Translations under genes and position numbers: made by a program
From: an uncultured Eubacteriales bacterium
GTDB taxonomy: Bacteria > Bacillota > Clostridia > TANB77 > CAG-508
NCBI GenBank assembly: GCA_949288175.1
Contig: CASEIV010000008.1
Span: 1-64,000 of the forward strand
Direction of reading: 5' to 3'
DNA: 64,000 nucleotides
Shown: one piece after another, positions 1 through 10,400 of the stretch
Numbering within the stretch: position 1 is the stretch's first letter
Layout: each line of letters starts with the position of its first letter
The notes under the pieces: model-generated
What the model was told of the DNA's origin: nothing
The model's input: only the letters and a program-made list of their open reading frames with translations
Database searches by the model: none

Positions 1-115
1 TTTATTAGAATACAAGGCTGTATAGAACAGTCTGTTTATAGAGCAATTTTGAGGGTAAAAAATTTTTTATAAAATTTCCCGAAATAAATTGACACTATCC
101 TTTTCCATAAAATCC

Positions 116-144
116 TTGACTTTTTCCATTTATTATTATATAGT
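116..144 (+). promoter_or_regulatory. Predicted sigma-A promoter of the first XRE gene
   Basis: A -35 box TTGACT (116-121) and a -10 box TATAGT (139-144) are separated by 17 bases and lie about 75 bases before the start codon. The sequence before this (1-115) is AT-rich and shows no gene. Confidence 0.55.
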
Positions 145-217
145 ATTCTCGTAGACTATATGGTAAACATATACTTTGTATCTGTTTTGTAATTAAAAAA
201 TTAGGAAGGTGATATAT

Positions 218-544
218 ATGGCATTAGATTATAATATTATTGGTCAAAGAATTAAACAAGCAAGACTTGCTAAAAATTATACACAAGAAGAATTATCAGA
301 AAAAATAGATGTTTCTGTTGCATTCTTAAGTAGAGTGGAAAGAGGAAATTCTCATATCAATTTAAAAAGATTAACACAAATTTGTAATTTATTAGATGTT
401 TCAGAAGGCTATATTTTAAGTGGTACTTCTAGTGATTCAGAAAATTATTTATCAAAAGAATTTTCTGATTTATTAAGTAGTTGCCCTGCACATAAGCAAA
501 GATTAATTTATAAAATTGCAAAAATCATTGCAGAATCTGAATAA
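218..544 (+). CDS. XRE-family HTH transcriptional regulator
   Basis: This is a small DNA-binding regulator of 108 residues. An HTH_3 (Cro/C1-type) domain fills roughly residues 8-65, with the helix-turn-helix around 'TQEELSEKIDVSVAFLSRVE'. A tail of about 40 residues ends in a charged helix. The ATG at 218 is chosen because AGGAAGG at 203-209 is a good ribosome binding site; an in-frame GTG at 209 overlaps that site and is unlikely. Size and layout match the second XRE gene at 56230, including the 'YIL.G' stretch after the HTH, so the two look like paralogues. A palindromic terminator follows. The target is unknown; proteins of this type often control small adaptive regulons. Confidence 0.85.
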   Translation: MALDYNIIGQRIKQARLAKNYTQEELSEKIDVSVAFLSRVERGNSHINLKRLTQICNLLDVSEGYILSGTSSDSENYLSKEFSDLLSSCPAHKQRLIYKIAKIIAESE

Positions 545-554
545 ATTTGTATAA

Positions 555-586
555 AAAACCAATATTGAAAAAATATTGGTTTTTTG
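555..586 (+). terminator. Rho-independent terminator after the XRE gene
   Basis: A 13-bp perfect inverted repeat (555-567 and 572-584) with a four-base loop is followed by a T run. It ends the short monocistronic XRE transcript. Confidence 0.8.
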
Positions 587-773
587 TTGCATTTACAACA
601 GATTTTTTTAATTTTTATTCATATGATTAGTTTGCAAATGTAATTAATAATAGAATATATCTATTATCTTTCATACAAAAGATATACTGTTTAAATTTGA
701 TACAAATGATGCCATAGTATTTTCCATATTTCGACACGATTTTACAACTTTATCAAATTATTTTCATTTTCAA

Positions 774-913
774 TTGATTATATTTTGTAGATATGTTATC
801 ATATTATCTGGTCAAAATGATAATAATAAAAAAAGTAAGAAATAAGGAAAATGAAATGAATGTATTGATAATGATTATTAATTATATTTCATTTTATTCT
901 TAATTAAGGAGGG
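774..913 (+). promoter_or_regulatory. pflB promoter and leader
   Basis: The 380-base gap before pflB has no gene. It contains a likely promoter, TTGATT (774-779) and TATCAT (797-802) with 17-bp spacing. A 10-bp perfect inverted repeat follows (848-857 with 886-895), ending just before the AAGGAGGG ribosome binding site at 906-913. The leader hairpin could tune translation or mRNA stability; that is inference. Confidence 0.45.
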
Positions 914-924
914 TTTTTAATATT

Positions 925-3162
925 ATGAAATTTGAACAATGGGAAGGATTTGAAAAAGGTGATTGGCAAAATGAAATTAATGTAAGAGATTTCATTCAAA
1001 GAAACTATACACCTTATGAAGGAGATGCAACATTTTTGGCTGGGCCTACAGAAAAAACAAAGAAATTGTGGGACGAAGTATTAGAACTTTATAAAAAAGA
1101 AAAAGCTTCTAAAGGTGGTGTACTAGATATAGACACAAAAACAATTTCTAGTGTTAATGCCTATGAACCTGGATATATTGATAAAGATTTAGAAGAAATC
1201 GTAGGACTTCAAACAGATGCTCCATTAAAAAGAGCCATTATGCCTTATGGAGGAATTCGTATCGTTGAAAAAGCTTGTACAGCTTATGATAGAAAAGTAG
1301 ATGATGAAGTCGAAGAAATTTTCCATAAATATAGAAAAACACATAATGATGGTGTATTTAGTGTATATACTCCAGATATTAGAGCTGCTAGAAGTGCTCA
1401 CCTACTTACTGGATTACCAGATGGATATGGTAGAGGAAGAATTATTGGTGATTACAGAAGAGTTGCTTTATATGGTGTGGATATGTTAATTGAAGAGAAA
1501 AAGAAAAACTTAGAAATATTAGATGATGACTGTATGACAGAAGAAATCATTCGTGAAAGAGAAGAAATTAGTGATCAAGTTATGGCTTTAAATGAATTGA
1601 AAGCTATGGCTGCAAAATATGGTTTTGATATTTCTAAACCTGCAAACAACAGTAAGGAAGCTGTTCAATGGTTATACTTTGGATATTTAGGTGCTGTAAA
1701 ATCTCAAGATGGTGCCGCTATGAGTCTTGGTAGAACTTCTACTTTCTTAGATATCTATTTTGAAAGAGATTTAGAAAATGGAACAATCACAGAAGAAGAA
1801 GTTCAAGAAATTATGGACCATTTTGTTATGAAATTAAGATTGGTTCGTTTCTTAAGAACACCTGAATATAATGAATTATTTAGTGGAGACCCTGTATGGG
1901 TAACAGAAAGTATTGGTGGTATGGGAATTGATGGAAGAACATTAGTTACGAAAAACTCTTTTAGGATTCTTCATACATTAGAAAATTTAGGACCAGCTCC
2001 AGAACCAAACTTAACGGTTTTATGGTCTGTAAACTTACCAGATGGATTTAAAAGATATACAACAGATTTATCTATTAAAACATCTTCTATCCAATATGAA
2101 AGTGATGATTTAATGAGAATCACATTAGGAGATGACTATGGAATTGCTTGTTGTGTTTCTCCAATGAAAATTGGTAAACAAATGCAATTCTTCGGAGCAA
2201 GAGCAAACTTAGCAAAAACTTTATTATATGCTATCAATGGTGGTAGAGATGAAATCTCTGGAAAACAAATTACACCAAAATTTGCTCCAATCACATCAGA
2301 ATATTTAGATTATGACGAAGTTATGGAAAAATTCAACCAAATGATGGATTATGTAGCAAAAATTTACATCAAAGCATTAAATGCTATCCATTATATGCAT
2401 GATAAATATTGTTATGAAGCAATTGAAATGGCTCTTCATGATAAAGATATTATCAGAACAATGGCTTGTGGTATTGCTGGTTTATCAGTTGTTGCTGATT
2501 CACTTTCTGCAATCAAATATGCAAAAGTAAAAGTTATCAGAGATGAAACTGGGCTAGCTGTGGATTATGAAATAGAAGGAGATTATCCTAAATTTGGTAA
2601 TGATGATGAAAGAGTAGACAGTATTGCTGTTGACATCGTAAAAACATTTATGAATAAATTAAAAAGATATCCAACTTACAGAAATTCTAAACATACTTTA
2701 TCTATTCTTACCATCACATCAAATGTCGTTTATGGAAAAGCTACTGGAAATACACCTGATGGAAGAAGAATGGGCGCTCCATTCGGACCTGGTGCAAATC
2801 CATTACATGGAAGAGATACAAATGGAGCTTTAGCAGTTATGAACTCTATTGCAAAATTACCATTTGATTTTGCAGAAGATGGAATTTCCTATACATTCTC
2901 AATTACTCCTAAAACATTAGGAAAAGATGAAGATACAAGAATCACAAACTTAGTAAACATGTTAGATGGATATTTCAAACAAACAGGACATCATATTAAT
3001 GTTAATGTTTTTGATAGAAGTCTATTAGAAGATGCTATGGAACATCCAGAAAATTATCCTCAATTAACCATTAGGGTATCTGGATATGCTGTAAACTTCA
3101 CAAAATTAACAAGAGAACAACAATTAGATGTGATTAATAGAACAATTCATGAAAAAATTTAG
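925..3162 (+). CDS. pflB: Formate C-acetyltransferase (pyruvate formate-lyase)
   Basis: This cytosolic glycyl-radical enzyme converts pyruvate and CoA to acetyl-CoA and formate, a central step of anaerobic sugar fermentation. The 745-residue length is normal for PflB. The catalytic Cys-Cys pair is visible at residues 409-410 ('GIACCVSP'). The glycyl-radical loop lies near the C-terminus as 'RVSGYAV', with the radical glycine at about residue 720. The ATG is preceded by a very strong AAGGAGGG site. The activating enzyme pflA lies immediately downstream, the usual pairing. A terminator hairpin separates the two, so pflA may be made at a lower level by read-through or its own promoter. The enzyme indicates an anaerobe. 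Confidence 0.97.
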   Translation: MKFEQWEGFEKGDWQNEINVRDFIQRNYTPYEGDATFLAGPTEKTKKLWDEVLELYKKEKASKGGVLDIDTKTISSVNAYEPGYIDKDLEEIVGLQTDAPLKRAIMPYGGIRIVEKACTAYDRKVDDEVEEIFHKYRKTHNDGVFSVYTPDIRAARSAHLLTGLPDGYGRGRIIGDYRRVALYGVDMLIEEKKKNLEILDDDCMTEEIIREREEISDQVMALNELKAMAAKYGFDISKPANNSKEAVQWLYFGYLGAVKSQDGAAMSLGRTSTFLDIYFERDLENGTITEEEVQEIMDHFVMKLRLVRFLRTPEYNELFSGDPVWVTESIGGMGIDGRTLVTKNSFRILHTLENLGPAPEPNLTVLWSVNLPDGFKRYTTDLSIKTSSIQYESDDLMRITLGDDYGIACCVSPMKIGKQMQFFGARANLAKTLLYAINGGRDEISGKQITPKFAPITSEYLDYDEVMEKFNQMMDYVAKIYIKALNAIHYMHDKYCYEAIEMALHDKDIIRTMACGIAGLSVVADSLSAIKYAKVKVIRDETGLAVDYEIEGDYPKFGNDDERVDSIAVDIVKTFMNKLKRYPTYRNSKHTLSILTITSNVVYGKATGNTPDGRRMGAPFGPGANPLHGRDTNGALAVMNSIAKLPFDFAEDGISYTFSITPKTLGKDEDTRITNLVNMLDGYFKQTGHHINVNVFDRSLLEDAMEHPENYPQLTIRVSGYAVNFTKLTREQQLDVINRTIHEKI

Positions 3163-3170
3163 TAAAATAG

Positions 3171-3205
3171 AAAGGGATTTCAAGATTTTTCTTAAAATCC
3201 CTTTT
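3171..3205 (+). terminator. Terminator between pflB and pflA
   Basis: A 10-bp inverted repeat built on AAAGGGATTT (3171-3180) and its complement (3195-3204) is followed by a short T stretch, directly after the pflB stop codon. Confidence 0.7.
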
Positions 3206-3217
3206 AAAAAGTAATTA

Positions 3218-3248
3218 TGTGTCAAAGGGGACGGGCCATTTTGGCAAC
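3218..3248 (+). repeat. GGGGACGG-family repeat, copy A
   Basis: A 31-base sequence with core AAAGGGGACGGGCC and tail TTTTGGCAAC. Its inverted near-copy lies on the other side of pflA at 4062-4100, so the activase gene is bracketed by the pair. It belongs to the dispersed palindromic family seen at seven other sites in the window. Confidence 0.6.
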
Positions 3249-3305
3249 CTTTTTAGCTATATAAGAAAAACTAAATAATAATAGGTGAAGGAGCTATTAT
3301 AGAAT

Positions 3306-4061
3306 ATGGAAGATAACAAAAACATGCAAAATAACGAAAAAGATTTAAAATATTATGCAAAAGTACATTCAATAGAAACCTTTGGTGCTGTTGATGGTCC
3401 AGGAATCCGTTTTGTATTATTTCTTCAAGGTTGTCATTTACAATGTAAATATTGTCATAATCGTGATACTTGGAATATGAAAGAAGGAAAATATCAATCT
3501 GTTGATGATATCTATAAAATGATTTTAAAATATAAAAATTACATCACTCCAAATGGTGGTGTAACTGTTTCAGGTGGAGAACCTTTATTACAAGTAAAAT
3601 TTTTAATCGAATTATTTACAAAATTAAAAAAGAAAAAAATTCATACTTGTATTGATACTTCTGGAATGGTAGCTTTAACAAATGATATTAAACAATTATT
3701 AACATTAACGGATTTAGTTCTATTAGATATTAAACATATTGATAGTGAAAAGTGTAAAGATTTAGTTGGATTTGATAATAAACTAGAATTGGAATTTGCT
3801 AAATACCTAAGTGATAATCATATACCAATATGGATTAGACAAGTTTTAGTTCCTGGATATACAGATGATGAAAAAGATTTACGAACATTGAAGGAATTCA
3901 TCTCTACTCTAGATACAGTTCAAAAAGTAGAAATTTTACCATATCACAGTATTGGTAAATATAAATGGACAAAATTAGGTTTAAAATATGATTTAGAAGA
4001 TATTAGAGATGCTACTAGTGATGATGTCAAACGTGCAAAAGCAATTTTAGGAATTAGTTAA
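3306..4061 (+). CDS. pflA: Pyruvate formate-lyase activating enzyme (radical SAM)
   Basis: PflA uses S-adenosylmethionine and a 4Fe-4S cluster to place the glycyl radical on PflB. The radical-SAM motif CxxxCxxC is at Cys43, Cys47 and Cys50 ('GCHLQCKYCHN'), followed by the 'SGGEPLLQ' SAM-binding loop. At 251 residues the length is normal. It lies 143 bases after pflB on the same strand. A GGTGAAGGAG site lies before the ATG at a slightly long spacing of about 13 bases. The N-terminal ~15 residues (Asn/Lys-rich) are longer than usual for the family. Confidence 0.96.
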   Translation: MEDNKNMQNNEKDLKYYAKVHSIETFGAVDGPGIRFVLFLQGCHLQCKYCHNRDTWNMKEGKYQSVDDIYKMILKYKNYITPNGGVTVSGGEPLLQVKFLIELFTKLKKKKIHTCIDTSGMVALTNDIKQLLTLTDLVLLDIKHIDSEKCKDLVGFDNKLELEFAKYLSDNHIPIWIRQVLVPGYTDDEKDLRTLKEFISTLDTVQKVEILPYHSIGKYKWTKLGLKYDLEDIRDATSDDVKRAKAILGIS

Positions 4062-4100
4062 AAAAGTTGCCAAAAAGGCACGTCCCCTTTGGCAACTTTT
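4062..4100. repeat. GGGGACGG-family repeat, copy B (also a bidirectional terminator)
   Basis: A palindrome with 13-bp arms (4062-4074 and 4088-4100) flanked by A and T runs, between the convergent pflA and the minus-strand gene ending at 4102. It is the reverse complement of copy A with few differences and doubles as a terminator. Confidence 0.7.
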
Positions 4101-4101
4101 C

Positions 4102-5037
4102 TTACATTCCTAATAATTTTAATTCTACATTTTCCATTTTATATTTTCCATCTACTAATTTAAAATCTACTAATGTATCTTCTAATGTTTCTTTATTTTG
4201 TCTTAAATCAGTTGTAAAATATAATTTAATTTGTGAAATTTCTAATTGATTTTTTACAATTTCTTTAAAGGTTTCTGCCATATGTTTCTCATCTTCGCAA
4301 ATTAATATCAATTGTGGCATTGTTGCAAATCCTGAATCTCCTGGAGCATAGTTTTCATAGAACTCTTTGTATAATCTCATTCTTTCAACTAATTTTTTCT
4401 CCCAGTCTGGTTCTCTTCTAATCACTTCAAAAACAAATTGAATTGATTTTTTATTTTTCGTAAGTTTAACGGCTCCACCACTTGCTTTAAATAATTTTCC
4501 TGATATTTTAGCAGTAATAGCTGGTTTTACAATATAACTATCAAATGCTTTTACTTTTCTTAAATAAGCAATTAATGTTTGGTTTCCAGCCAATCTTTTT
4601 TTAATCATTGGTACTGGTTTTGTATTATCAGATGGTTGCCATTTACAATCAATTTCTTTAGAATTTAATAGATATTTTCCCATCTTCTCTAGACAATAGA
4701 TTCTATAAATTCCTTTACCTTCATCAGAAGTAAAGTAATATCTTGTTAAAATTTTAGATTTCACTAATTGATCTAACTTGTTATTTAACTTATCTTGTGA
4801 CTTAGGATCAATTCCTTTGATTTCTAGCATTTGATACAATTGTCTTGATGTAATAAATTCAAATTCATTTACTAAGTCTAAAATTGCAAAATGGATTTCA
4901 TTAATATGTCCAATATTAATCTTATGTACGATTTGATTCATTGACACATACCCATCTTTTCCATCGAAAGTTTTAATTTCCCCTTCTCTGATAGCAAATG
5001 GAGATACTTGTGCCTTGATTTCATTATCTTCTACCAT
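4102..5037 (-). CDS. Conserved hypothetical protein with predicted winged-helix N-terminus
   Basis: I do not recognise this 311-residue protein with certainty. Residues ~30-110 read like a winged helix-turn-helix ('ITSRQLYQMLEIKGIDPKS', then 'LVKSKILTRYYF' as a possible wing). The C-terminal half alternates strands and helices around 'SIQFVFEVIRREPDWEKKL' and 'PQLILICEDEKHM', a pattern seen in replication-relaxation-type or nuclease-like folds. No signal peptide or membrane segment is present. The ATG has a strong AGGAGG site. It is probably a DNA-associated cytosolic protein; function is not assigned. Confidence 0.75.
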   Translation of the reverse strand: MVEDNEIKAQVSPFAIREGEIKTFDGKDGYVSMNQIVHKINIGHINEIHFAILDLVNEFEFITSRQLYQMLEIKGIDPKSQDKLNNKLDQLVKSKILTRYYFTSDEGKGIYRIYCLEKMGKYLLNSKEIDCKWQPSDNTKPVPMIKKRLAGNQTLIAYLRKVKAFDSYIVKPAITAKISGKLFKASGGAVKLTKNKKSIQFVFEVIRREPDWEKKLVERMRLYKEFYENYAPGDSGFATMPQLILICEDEKHMAETFKEIVKNQLEISQIKLYFTTDLRQNKETLEDTLVDFKLVDGKYKMENVELKLLGM

Positions 5038-5100
5038 TTTTGTTTTCCTCCTTATAAATTTAGAATTATCTATAATTTTTAATTATAAACTAAAATCATT

Positions 5101-5898
5101 CTATTTTTCAATTAACAGTTTTACTTTCTTTTTTATATTATCTATTTTTTTAATATACACATTTACCTTTTGACCATATTCATATCCTTCACTATATTCT
5201 GCCATTCCTACTAAATTCGGTGTTAATTCTATAAAAATTCCATTTTTATTTTTTTCTGTTTCTCTAATAATCCCTTCCACTTTCATACCTGTAGAAAATT
5301 TTTCAGCATTTTCTTCCCATGTTCCTAAGGTCTCTTTATATGACAAATTGACTTTTCCTGTATACCTATCTATAGATTTTACCACAACTTTCACTTTTTG
5401 TCCAATTCTTAGCCTCTCATAAGGTGTTTTTATTCTTGCAACAGACAAATCTTCTATATGTGCTAGTCCAACAACACCCCCTCCAATTTCTATAAACGCT
5501 CCATAAGGTCTTATATTTTTCACAATTCCAGTAACTTGTTCCCCCACTTGCATTGTATTTTTTATATACTGCAAAGCTTCCTGTTGTACACTTTTTCTAG
5601 ATAATACAACTGTATTATCATTTTCAATATTTTCTATTTTAAATTGTACATATTTATGTACTTTTCCTGTACATAATCTTTCATCTGGTAAACCTTCTTG
5701 AATATCTTCTACTTCATTTCTTGGTATAATTCCTTCTATTTCATTTCCTAATTGGATATGTAAATTATATTGTTCATCACAACTTTGTACAATTCCCTGT
5801 ACAATCTTATTTTCTTCTTGATATTCTTGTATCTTTTGTAGACTTAATTTTTCTATTTCTTCATTCCAACCTTCTGGTACAAATCGAAATGTATTCAT
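5101..5898 (-). CDS. S1 RNA-binding domain protein (RpsA-like)
   Basis: A 265-residue cytosolic protein made of three S1 (OB-fold) repeats at roughly residues 30-85, 112-185 and 200-263. The second is the most canonical ('GEQVTGIVKNIRPYGAFIEIGGGVVGLAHIED'). Short S1-repeat proteins of this kind in Firmicutes are homologous to the N-terminal part of ribosomal protein S1 and bind mRNA. It has a clear AAAGGAG site and is followed by a ~200-base gap. It precedes two SPOUT RNA methyltransferases in the list but is transcriptionally downstream of them. A role in translation is inferred. Confidence 0.85.
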   Translation of the reverse strand: MNTFRFVPEGWNEEIEKLSLQKIQEYQEENKIVQGIVQSCDEQYNLHIQLGNEIEGIIPRNEVEDIQEGLPDERLCTGKVHKYVQFKIENIENDNTVVLSRKSVQQEALQYIKNTMQVGEQVTGIVKNIRPYGAFIEIGGGVVGLAHIEDLSVARIKTPYERLRIGQKVKVVVKSIDRYTGKVNLSYKETLGTWEENAEKFSTGMKVEGIIRETEKNKNGIFIELTPNLVGMAEYSEGYEYGQKVNVYIKKIDNIKKKVKLLIEK

Positions 5899-5973
5899 TT
5901 GTTTTCTCCTTTATCTTATGTATTTTAGCTTATTATATAGTTTATTAAAAAATTTTTCAACCTTTTTATGTTT

Positions 5974-6471
5974 TTAATCAAAATAACTACTAATTTCTTC
6001 CAATCCTTCAAAATACTTTTGTCTACAAATATCATATGCCACAATCGCAACAGAATTTGACAAATTCAAGGACCTTAAGGTTGGTCTCATGGGAATTCGA
6101 ATTGTTTTATCTATATATTTTTGTAAAATATCTTCTGGCAATCCTCTGGTCTCTTTTCCAAATAACACAAAAATTTCTTCCATATTTTTAAAATCGGGTT
6201 CTGAATAAACATGTTTTCCTTTTGTTGTTACAAAAAACATGTTATGCTCTTCTGGTTGATATGTATTTAGAAATTCTTTAAAAGATATATGTTCTTCTAT
6301 ATCTAACTTGTCCCAATAATCTAATCCTGCTCTTTTAACAGCTTTTTCTGAAATGCTAAACCCCAAAGGATGTACCAAATGTAATTTAGCACCAATTGCT
6401 GCACAAGTTCTTGCAATATTTCCAGTATTTTGAGGTATTTCTGGTTCCACTAATACAACATGTAATTTCAT
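5974..6471 (-). CDS. trmL: tRNA (cytidine/uridine(34)-2'-O)-methyltransferase
   Basis: This SPOUT-class enzyme methylates the 2'-OH of the wobble nucleotide of tRNA-Leu isoacceptors using SAM. At 165 residues it has the family's single-domain length. Motif 1 is 'NTGNIARTCAAIGAKLHLV' near the N-terminus. The trefoil-knot SAM loop is 'LFGKETRGLPEDIL' and 'RSLNLSNSVAIVAYD'. The start has an AAAGGAG site. It lies 41 bases after another SPOUT methyltransferase on the same strand and probably shares its transcript. Confidence 0.93.
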   Translation of the reverse strand: MKLHVVLVEPEIPQNTGNIARTCAAIGAKLHLVHPLGFSISEKAVKRAGLDYWDKLDIEEHISFKEFLNTYQPEEHNMFFVTTKGKHVYSEPDFKNMEEIFVLFGKETRGLPEDILQKYIDKTIRIPMRPTLRSLNLSNSVAIVAYDICRQKYFEGLEEISSYFD

Positions 6472-6512
6472 TTTTATTTCTCCTTTTATGTTGGCAACAT
6501 TCTAGCACATCC

Positions 6513-7322
6513 CTATCGTTTCATTTTTTGTCTTACATATTCATATAATATGATTCCTGTTGCGACAGAAGCGTTTAAGCTTTCTGTTTTTCCCAGCATT
6601 GGTATTTTTACTTTTTTATCTGCTAGTTTTTGTATCTTTTCTTCTACTCCATTTGCTTCATTTCCAATGACAATGACTTTTTTCTGGTAATCTATGTCAT
6701 AGATACTATTTTTTGTTTGTAATGATGTTACAACAATTTCAAATTTGTGTTTTTGAATTTCTTTTAATGTATTTTCTAAATCTTCACATTCTATGATTTT
6801 GACTCTAAATATAGCTCCCATTGTAGACCTTACCACTTTAGGATTATAGCTATCCGCTGTTCCTTTTGATACTAAAATTTGATTGATTCCTATACTGTCT
6901 ACCGTTCTTAAAATTGTTCCTAAATTTCCTGGGTCTTGAATATCATCTAATGCAACGATAATGTCTTGGTTATAATCAAGTTCTTCACTCCCTGGACTTG
7001 TTGACTTCATTGCATTTTTTTCTACAATGGCTAATATTCCTTGTGGATTTGTGACATCTGTTAAGCTTTCAAATAGCTTATTTGTAACATATACACATTC
7101 TTGTTTTGCTATTTCATACATAAGGTCTTTCGGAATGTTGGATGTTTTTTCACAGTCATCACAAATAACGACTTGTTTAATATTGGCTTTTTCATTGATG
7201 GCTTCTTCTATAATTTTGATACCTTCAATGATATATTCATTGTTCAAGTCTCTATATTTTTTATCTTTTAATTTCTTTATGTGTTTTATAAATTCATTAT
7301 CTTTACTTGATATCACTTGCAT
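6513..7322 (-). CDS. TrmH/SpoU-family RNA 2'-O-methyltransferase
   Basis: A 269-residue SPOUT enzyme with an N-terminal substrate-binding domain (residues ~5-100) and a C-terminal SAM domain. Motif 1 is 'QDPGNLGTILRTVDSIG', motif 2 'VIGNEANGVEE', motif 3 'PMLGKTESLNASVATGIILYE'. Proteins of this layout methylate rRNA ribose (RlmB or TsnR-like); the exact target nucleotide cannot be read from sequence. The ATG follows GGAGGAATTT. It probably forms an operon with trmL. Confidence 0.9.
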   Translation of the reverse strand: MQVISSKDNEFIKHIKKLKDKKYRDLNNEYIIEGIKIIEEAINEKANIKQVVICDDCEKTSNIPKDLMYEIAKQECVYVTNKLFESLTDVTNPQGILAIVEKNAMKSTSPGSEELDYNQDIIVALDDIQDPGNLGTILRTVDSIGINQILVSKGTADSYNPKVVRSTMGAIFRVKIIECEDLENTLKEIQKHKFEIVVTSLQTKNSIYDIDYQKKVIVIGNEANGVEEKIQKLADKKVKIPMLGKTESLNASVATGIILYEYVRQKMKR

Positions 7323-7455
7323 AAATTCCTCCAGTCTTATAACACACCCTATACGGTAAAATCAAGGAAATGTGTTTTGTATTGCTCTTTAATAAATATA
7401 ATTTCCATTTTTATAAATTTTATTATATTTCTATTTCATTTCTATTTCATTTCAA

Positions 7456-10400
7456 TCAATTCGTATTGTCAATTATTTCTTCATCCTCTTCTTTTTTATA
7501 TTTCGTTAATGTCTTCAAAAATTCTGTTACATCATTTAAAATTTTCATTTCATTATCTGTACCAATTTCTAAAGTAATCATTGGTTTAATACCTGCTGAA
7601 AATTTCAATCTGTTTCCATATTCCTTTACAAGTTTTGCGACATCATAATTGAATTGTGTTTCTCCAAATGTAAAAACAACTGCTGTTTTCTTGCTTGCAA
7701 TTTTTGATATATTTAATGCTTTTGCTAAATATTTAATTCTTGCAATGTCAATTAAGTTTTCTAATTCTGCTGACATATTACCAAATCTATCAATAATTTC
7801 ATCAATGATATTTTGGATATCTTCTTCATTTTTACATAGAGCAATATCTTGATAAATTTCAATTTTTTGATTGGCATCTGAAATATAGTCATCTGGAATA
7901 TAGCTGGTTACATTTAAGTCTATTTGAATATCCACTTCTGGTTTTACTTCAATACCTTTCATTTCTTTTATCACTTCATCTAATAAGTTACAATAGGTAT
8001 CATATCCTACTTGTTCTAAATGTCCTGATTGAATCTCTCCAAGTAAGCTTCCTGCACCTCTAATTTCCAAATCACGCATCGCAATTTTAAACCCTGAACC
8101 AAATTCGGTAAATTCTTTTATGGCTTTTAATCGCTTATCTGCCACTTCTGATAACAATTTATCTCGCTTATATGTGATATATGCATAGGCTTGCCTATCA
8201 CTTCTTCCAACTCTTCCTCTTATTTGATATAACTGTGCTAATCCCATTCTATCTGCATTTTCAACAATAATGGTATTCGCATTTGGTATATCAATTCCAG
8301 ATTCCAAAATGGTTGTACAAACCAATACATTTGATTTCTTTTGAATAAAATCATCCATAATTTCTTCAATCTGATTTCCTGTCATTTGTCCATGTGCATA
8401 AGAAACTTCTGCCTCTGGTACAAGTCTTGATATTTCATCTGCTTTTCTTTGGATATTTTCCACATTATTAAAGATATAAAATACTTGCCCATCTCTTTCT
8501 AATTCTTTTGTAATCGCTTCTTTTATAACCTCTCTATCATATTCTAATACATAGGTTTGCACAGGTCTTCTGTTATGTGGTGGTTCATAGATAACAGACA
8601 TGTCCCTTACCCCTACAATAGACATATGTAAAGTTCTTGGAATTGGTGTTGCTGTCATGGTTAAGACATCTACATTGGTTTTGTATTGTTTTATCTTTTC
8701 TTTATCCTTTACACCAAATCGATGCTCTTCATCGATAATTAATAATCCTAAATCTTTAAATTCCACATCTTTGCTAAGGATTCTATGGGTTCCCACAACA
8801 ACGTCTACTTCACCTAATTTTAATCCTTTGATAACCTCTTTTTGATATTTTGCAGATTTAAATCTGTTCAATATTTCTACTTTGATTGGATAATCTTTCA
8901 TTCTTTCTTTAAATTCTTGATATTGTTGTTCTGCTAAAACCGTTGTTGGTGCTAAATAAGCTACTTGCTTTTGGTCCATCACTGCTTTAAAACCTGCTCT
9001 TATGGCAACTTCTGTTTTACCATATCCGACATCACCACATAACAGTCTATCCATTGGTTTAGCATTTTCCATATCTTTTTTAACCTCTTCAATACAACGT
9101 AATTGGTCATCTGTTTCTTGATATGGAAATTTAGCTTCAAATTCATTTTGCCAAGGTGTATCTTTAGAAAAAGCAAATCCTTGTGACTTTTCTCTTTTGG
9201 CATATAGCTCGATCAATTCTGTTGCCACTTCTCTTAGATTTTTCTTGACTCTTGTTTTGGTATTTTCCCATTCTTTGCTTCCTAATTGTTTTGGTATTTT
9301 CCCATTCTTTGCTTCCTAATCGATTGATTTTTGGATTGATTTTATCTCCACCAACATATTTTCGAATCATATCCATTTGGTTTGTTGGTACATACAAAAT
9401 ATCATCATTTTTGTATTTGATTTTAATATAATCCTTAATGGTTCCATCTGCTTTAATGGTATTAACACCAATATAGATACCAATTCCATAGGTTCTATGG
9501 ACCACATAATCTCCTATCTTTAAGTCTGCAAATACAACCTTTTCTCCTTCTGTATAGGCTGAATGAACCACTTTTCTTTTTCTTCTTTCTCCACTAATCA
9601 ATTCATCTGCTGAAATGACTAATTGATTGATTTCATAGTTTTCAAATCCTGCTGACAGTTTTCCAATTCCAATTGTAACCACTTTTTCTACTGTTTTTAC
9701 CACAATGGTCTTATCTAATTTTTCTTCAATCTTACAAATAATTTCTTCTTTTTCTAGTATTTCTTTTAGTTTTTTTGCTTTTTCTTTATTCTCAACTAAA
9801 ATATATATGCTCTTTTTTTGTTTTAATGCTTCTTTTAATTCTTGGAATAAGTTTTCAATTTCACTTTTATAGAAATTGACTTCTCTATATTCAAAAACAT
9901 ATTTTTCTGCTTGTTTATTGGTTACACTATCTTGTTTTTCTAAATAGATTAGATTTCTTTTTTCATTTTCTAAAATATCTTCGATTTCTTCATATTCAAT
10001 CATATCCTCTATACTTTGAGGAATCATTTTTTCTTTTTCTACCAAAGCATTGATTAGATTTTTTCTATCTTGTTTAATATTTTCTGTTCTTTGTTCTATT
10101 TTTCTTTCTTCATCTAATGCAATGATATATCTATCAGATAGATACTCTAATACCGTAGATGAATGTGTATAAAAACAATCAAAATATTTGTCAATTTTGC
10201 TAATGTAATTTCCACCAATAATTTGCTCTATATCTTCTTCTACGATTTCTTTTTGTTTTTCATTTACACTTAAATTTCTGATATTTTTACATACTTGTTC
10301 TATGGATTGTTCTAATATGTATTCATGTGCTGGATAAATTTCTACTTTTTCTAAAGTATTGATTGACCTTTGACTAACAATCGCAAAGTTTCTAATGGAA

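Noticed and set aside
545..924. Riboswitch before pflB
   Set aside because: Only a simple 10-bp leader hairpin is seen; no known aptamer core was recognised.
1301..1489. 62-residue plus-strand ORF inside pflB
   Set aside because: It is fully contained in another frame of an unambiguous pflB.
9000..9203. 67-residue minus-strand ORF at the mfd frameshift
   Set aside because: Off-frame reading of the mfd helicase region with no initiation signals.
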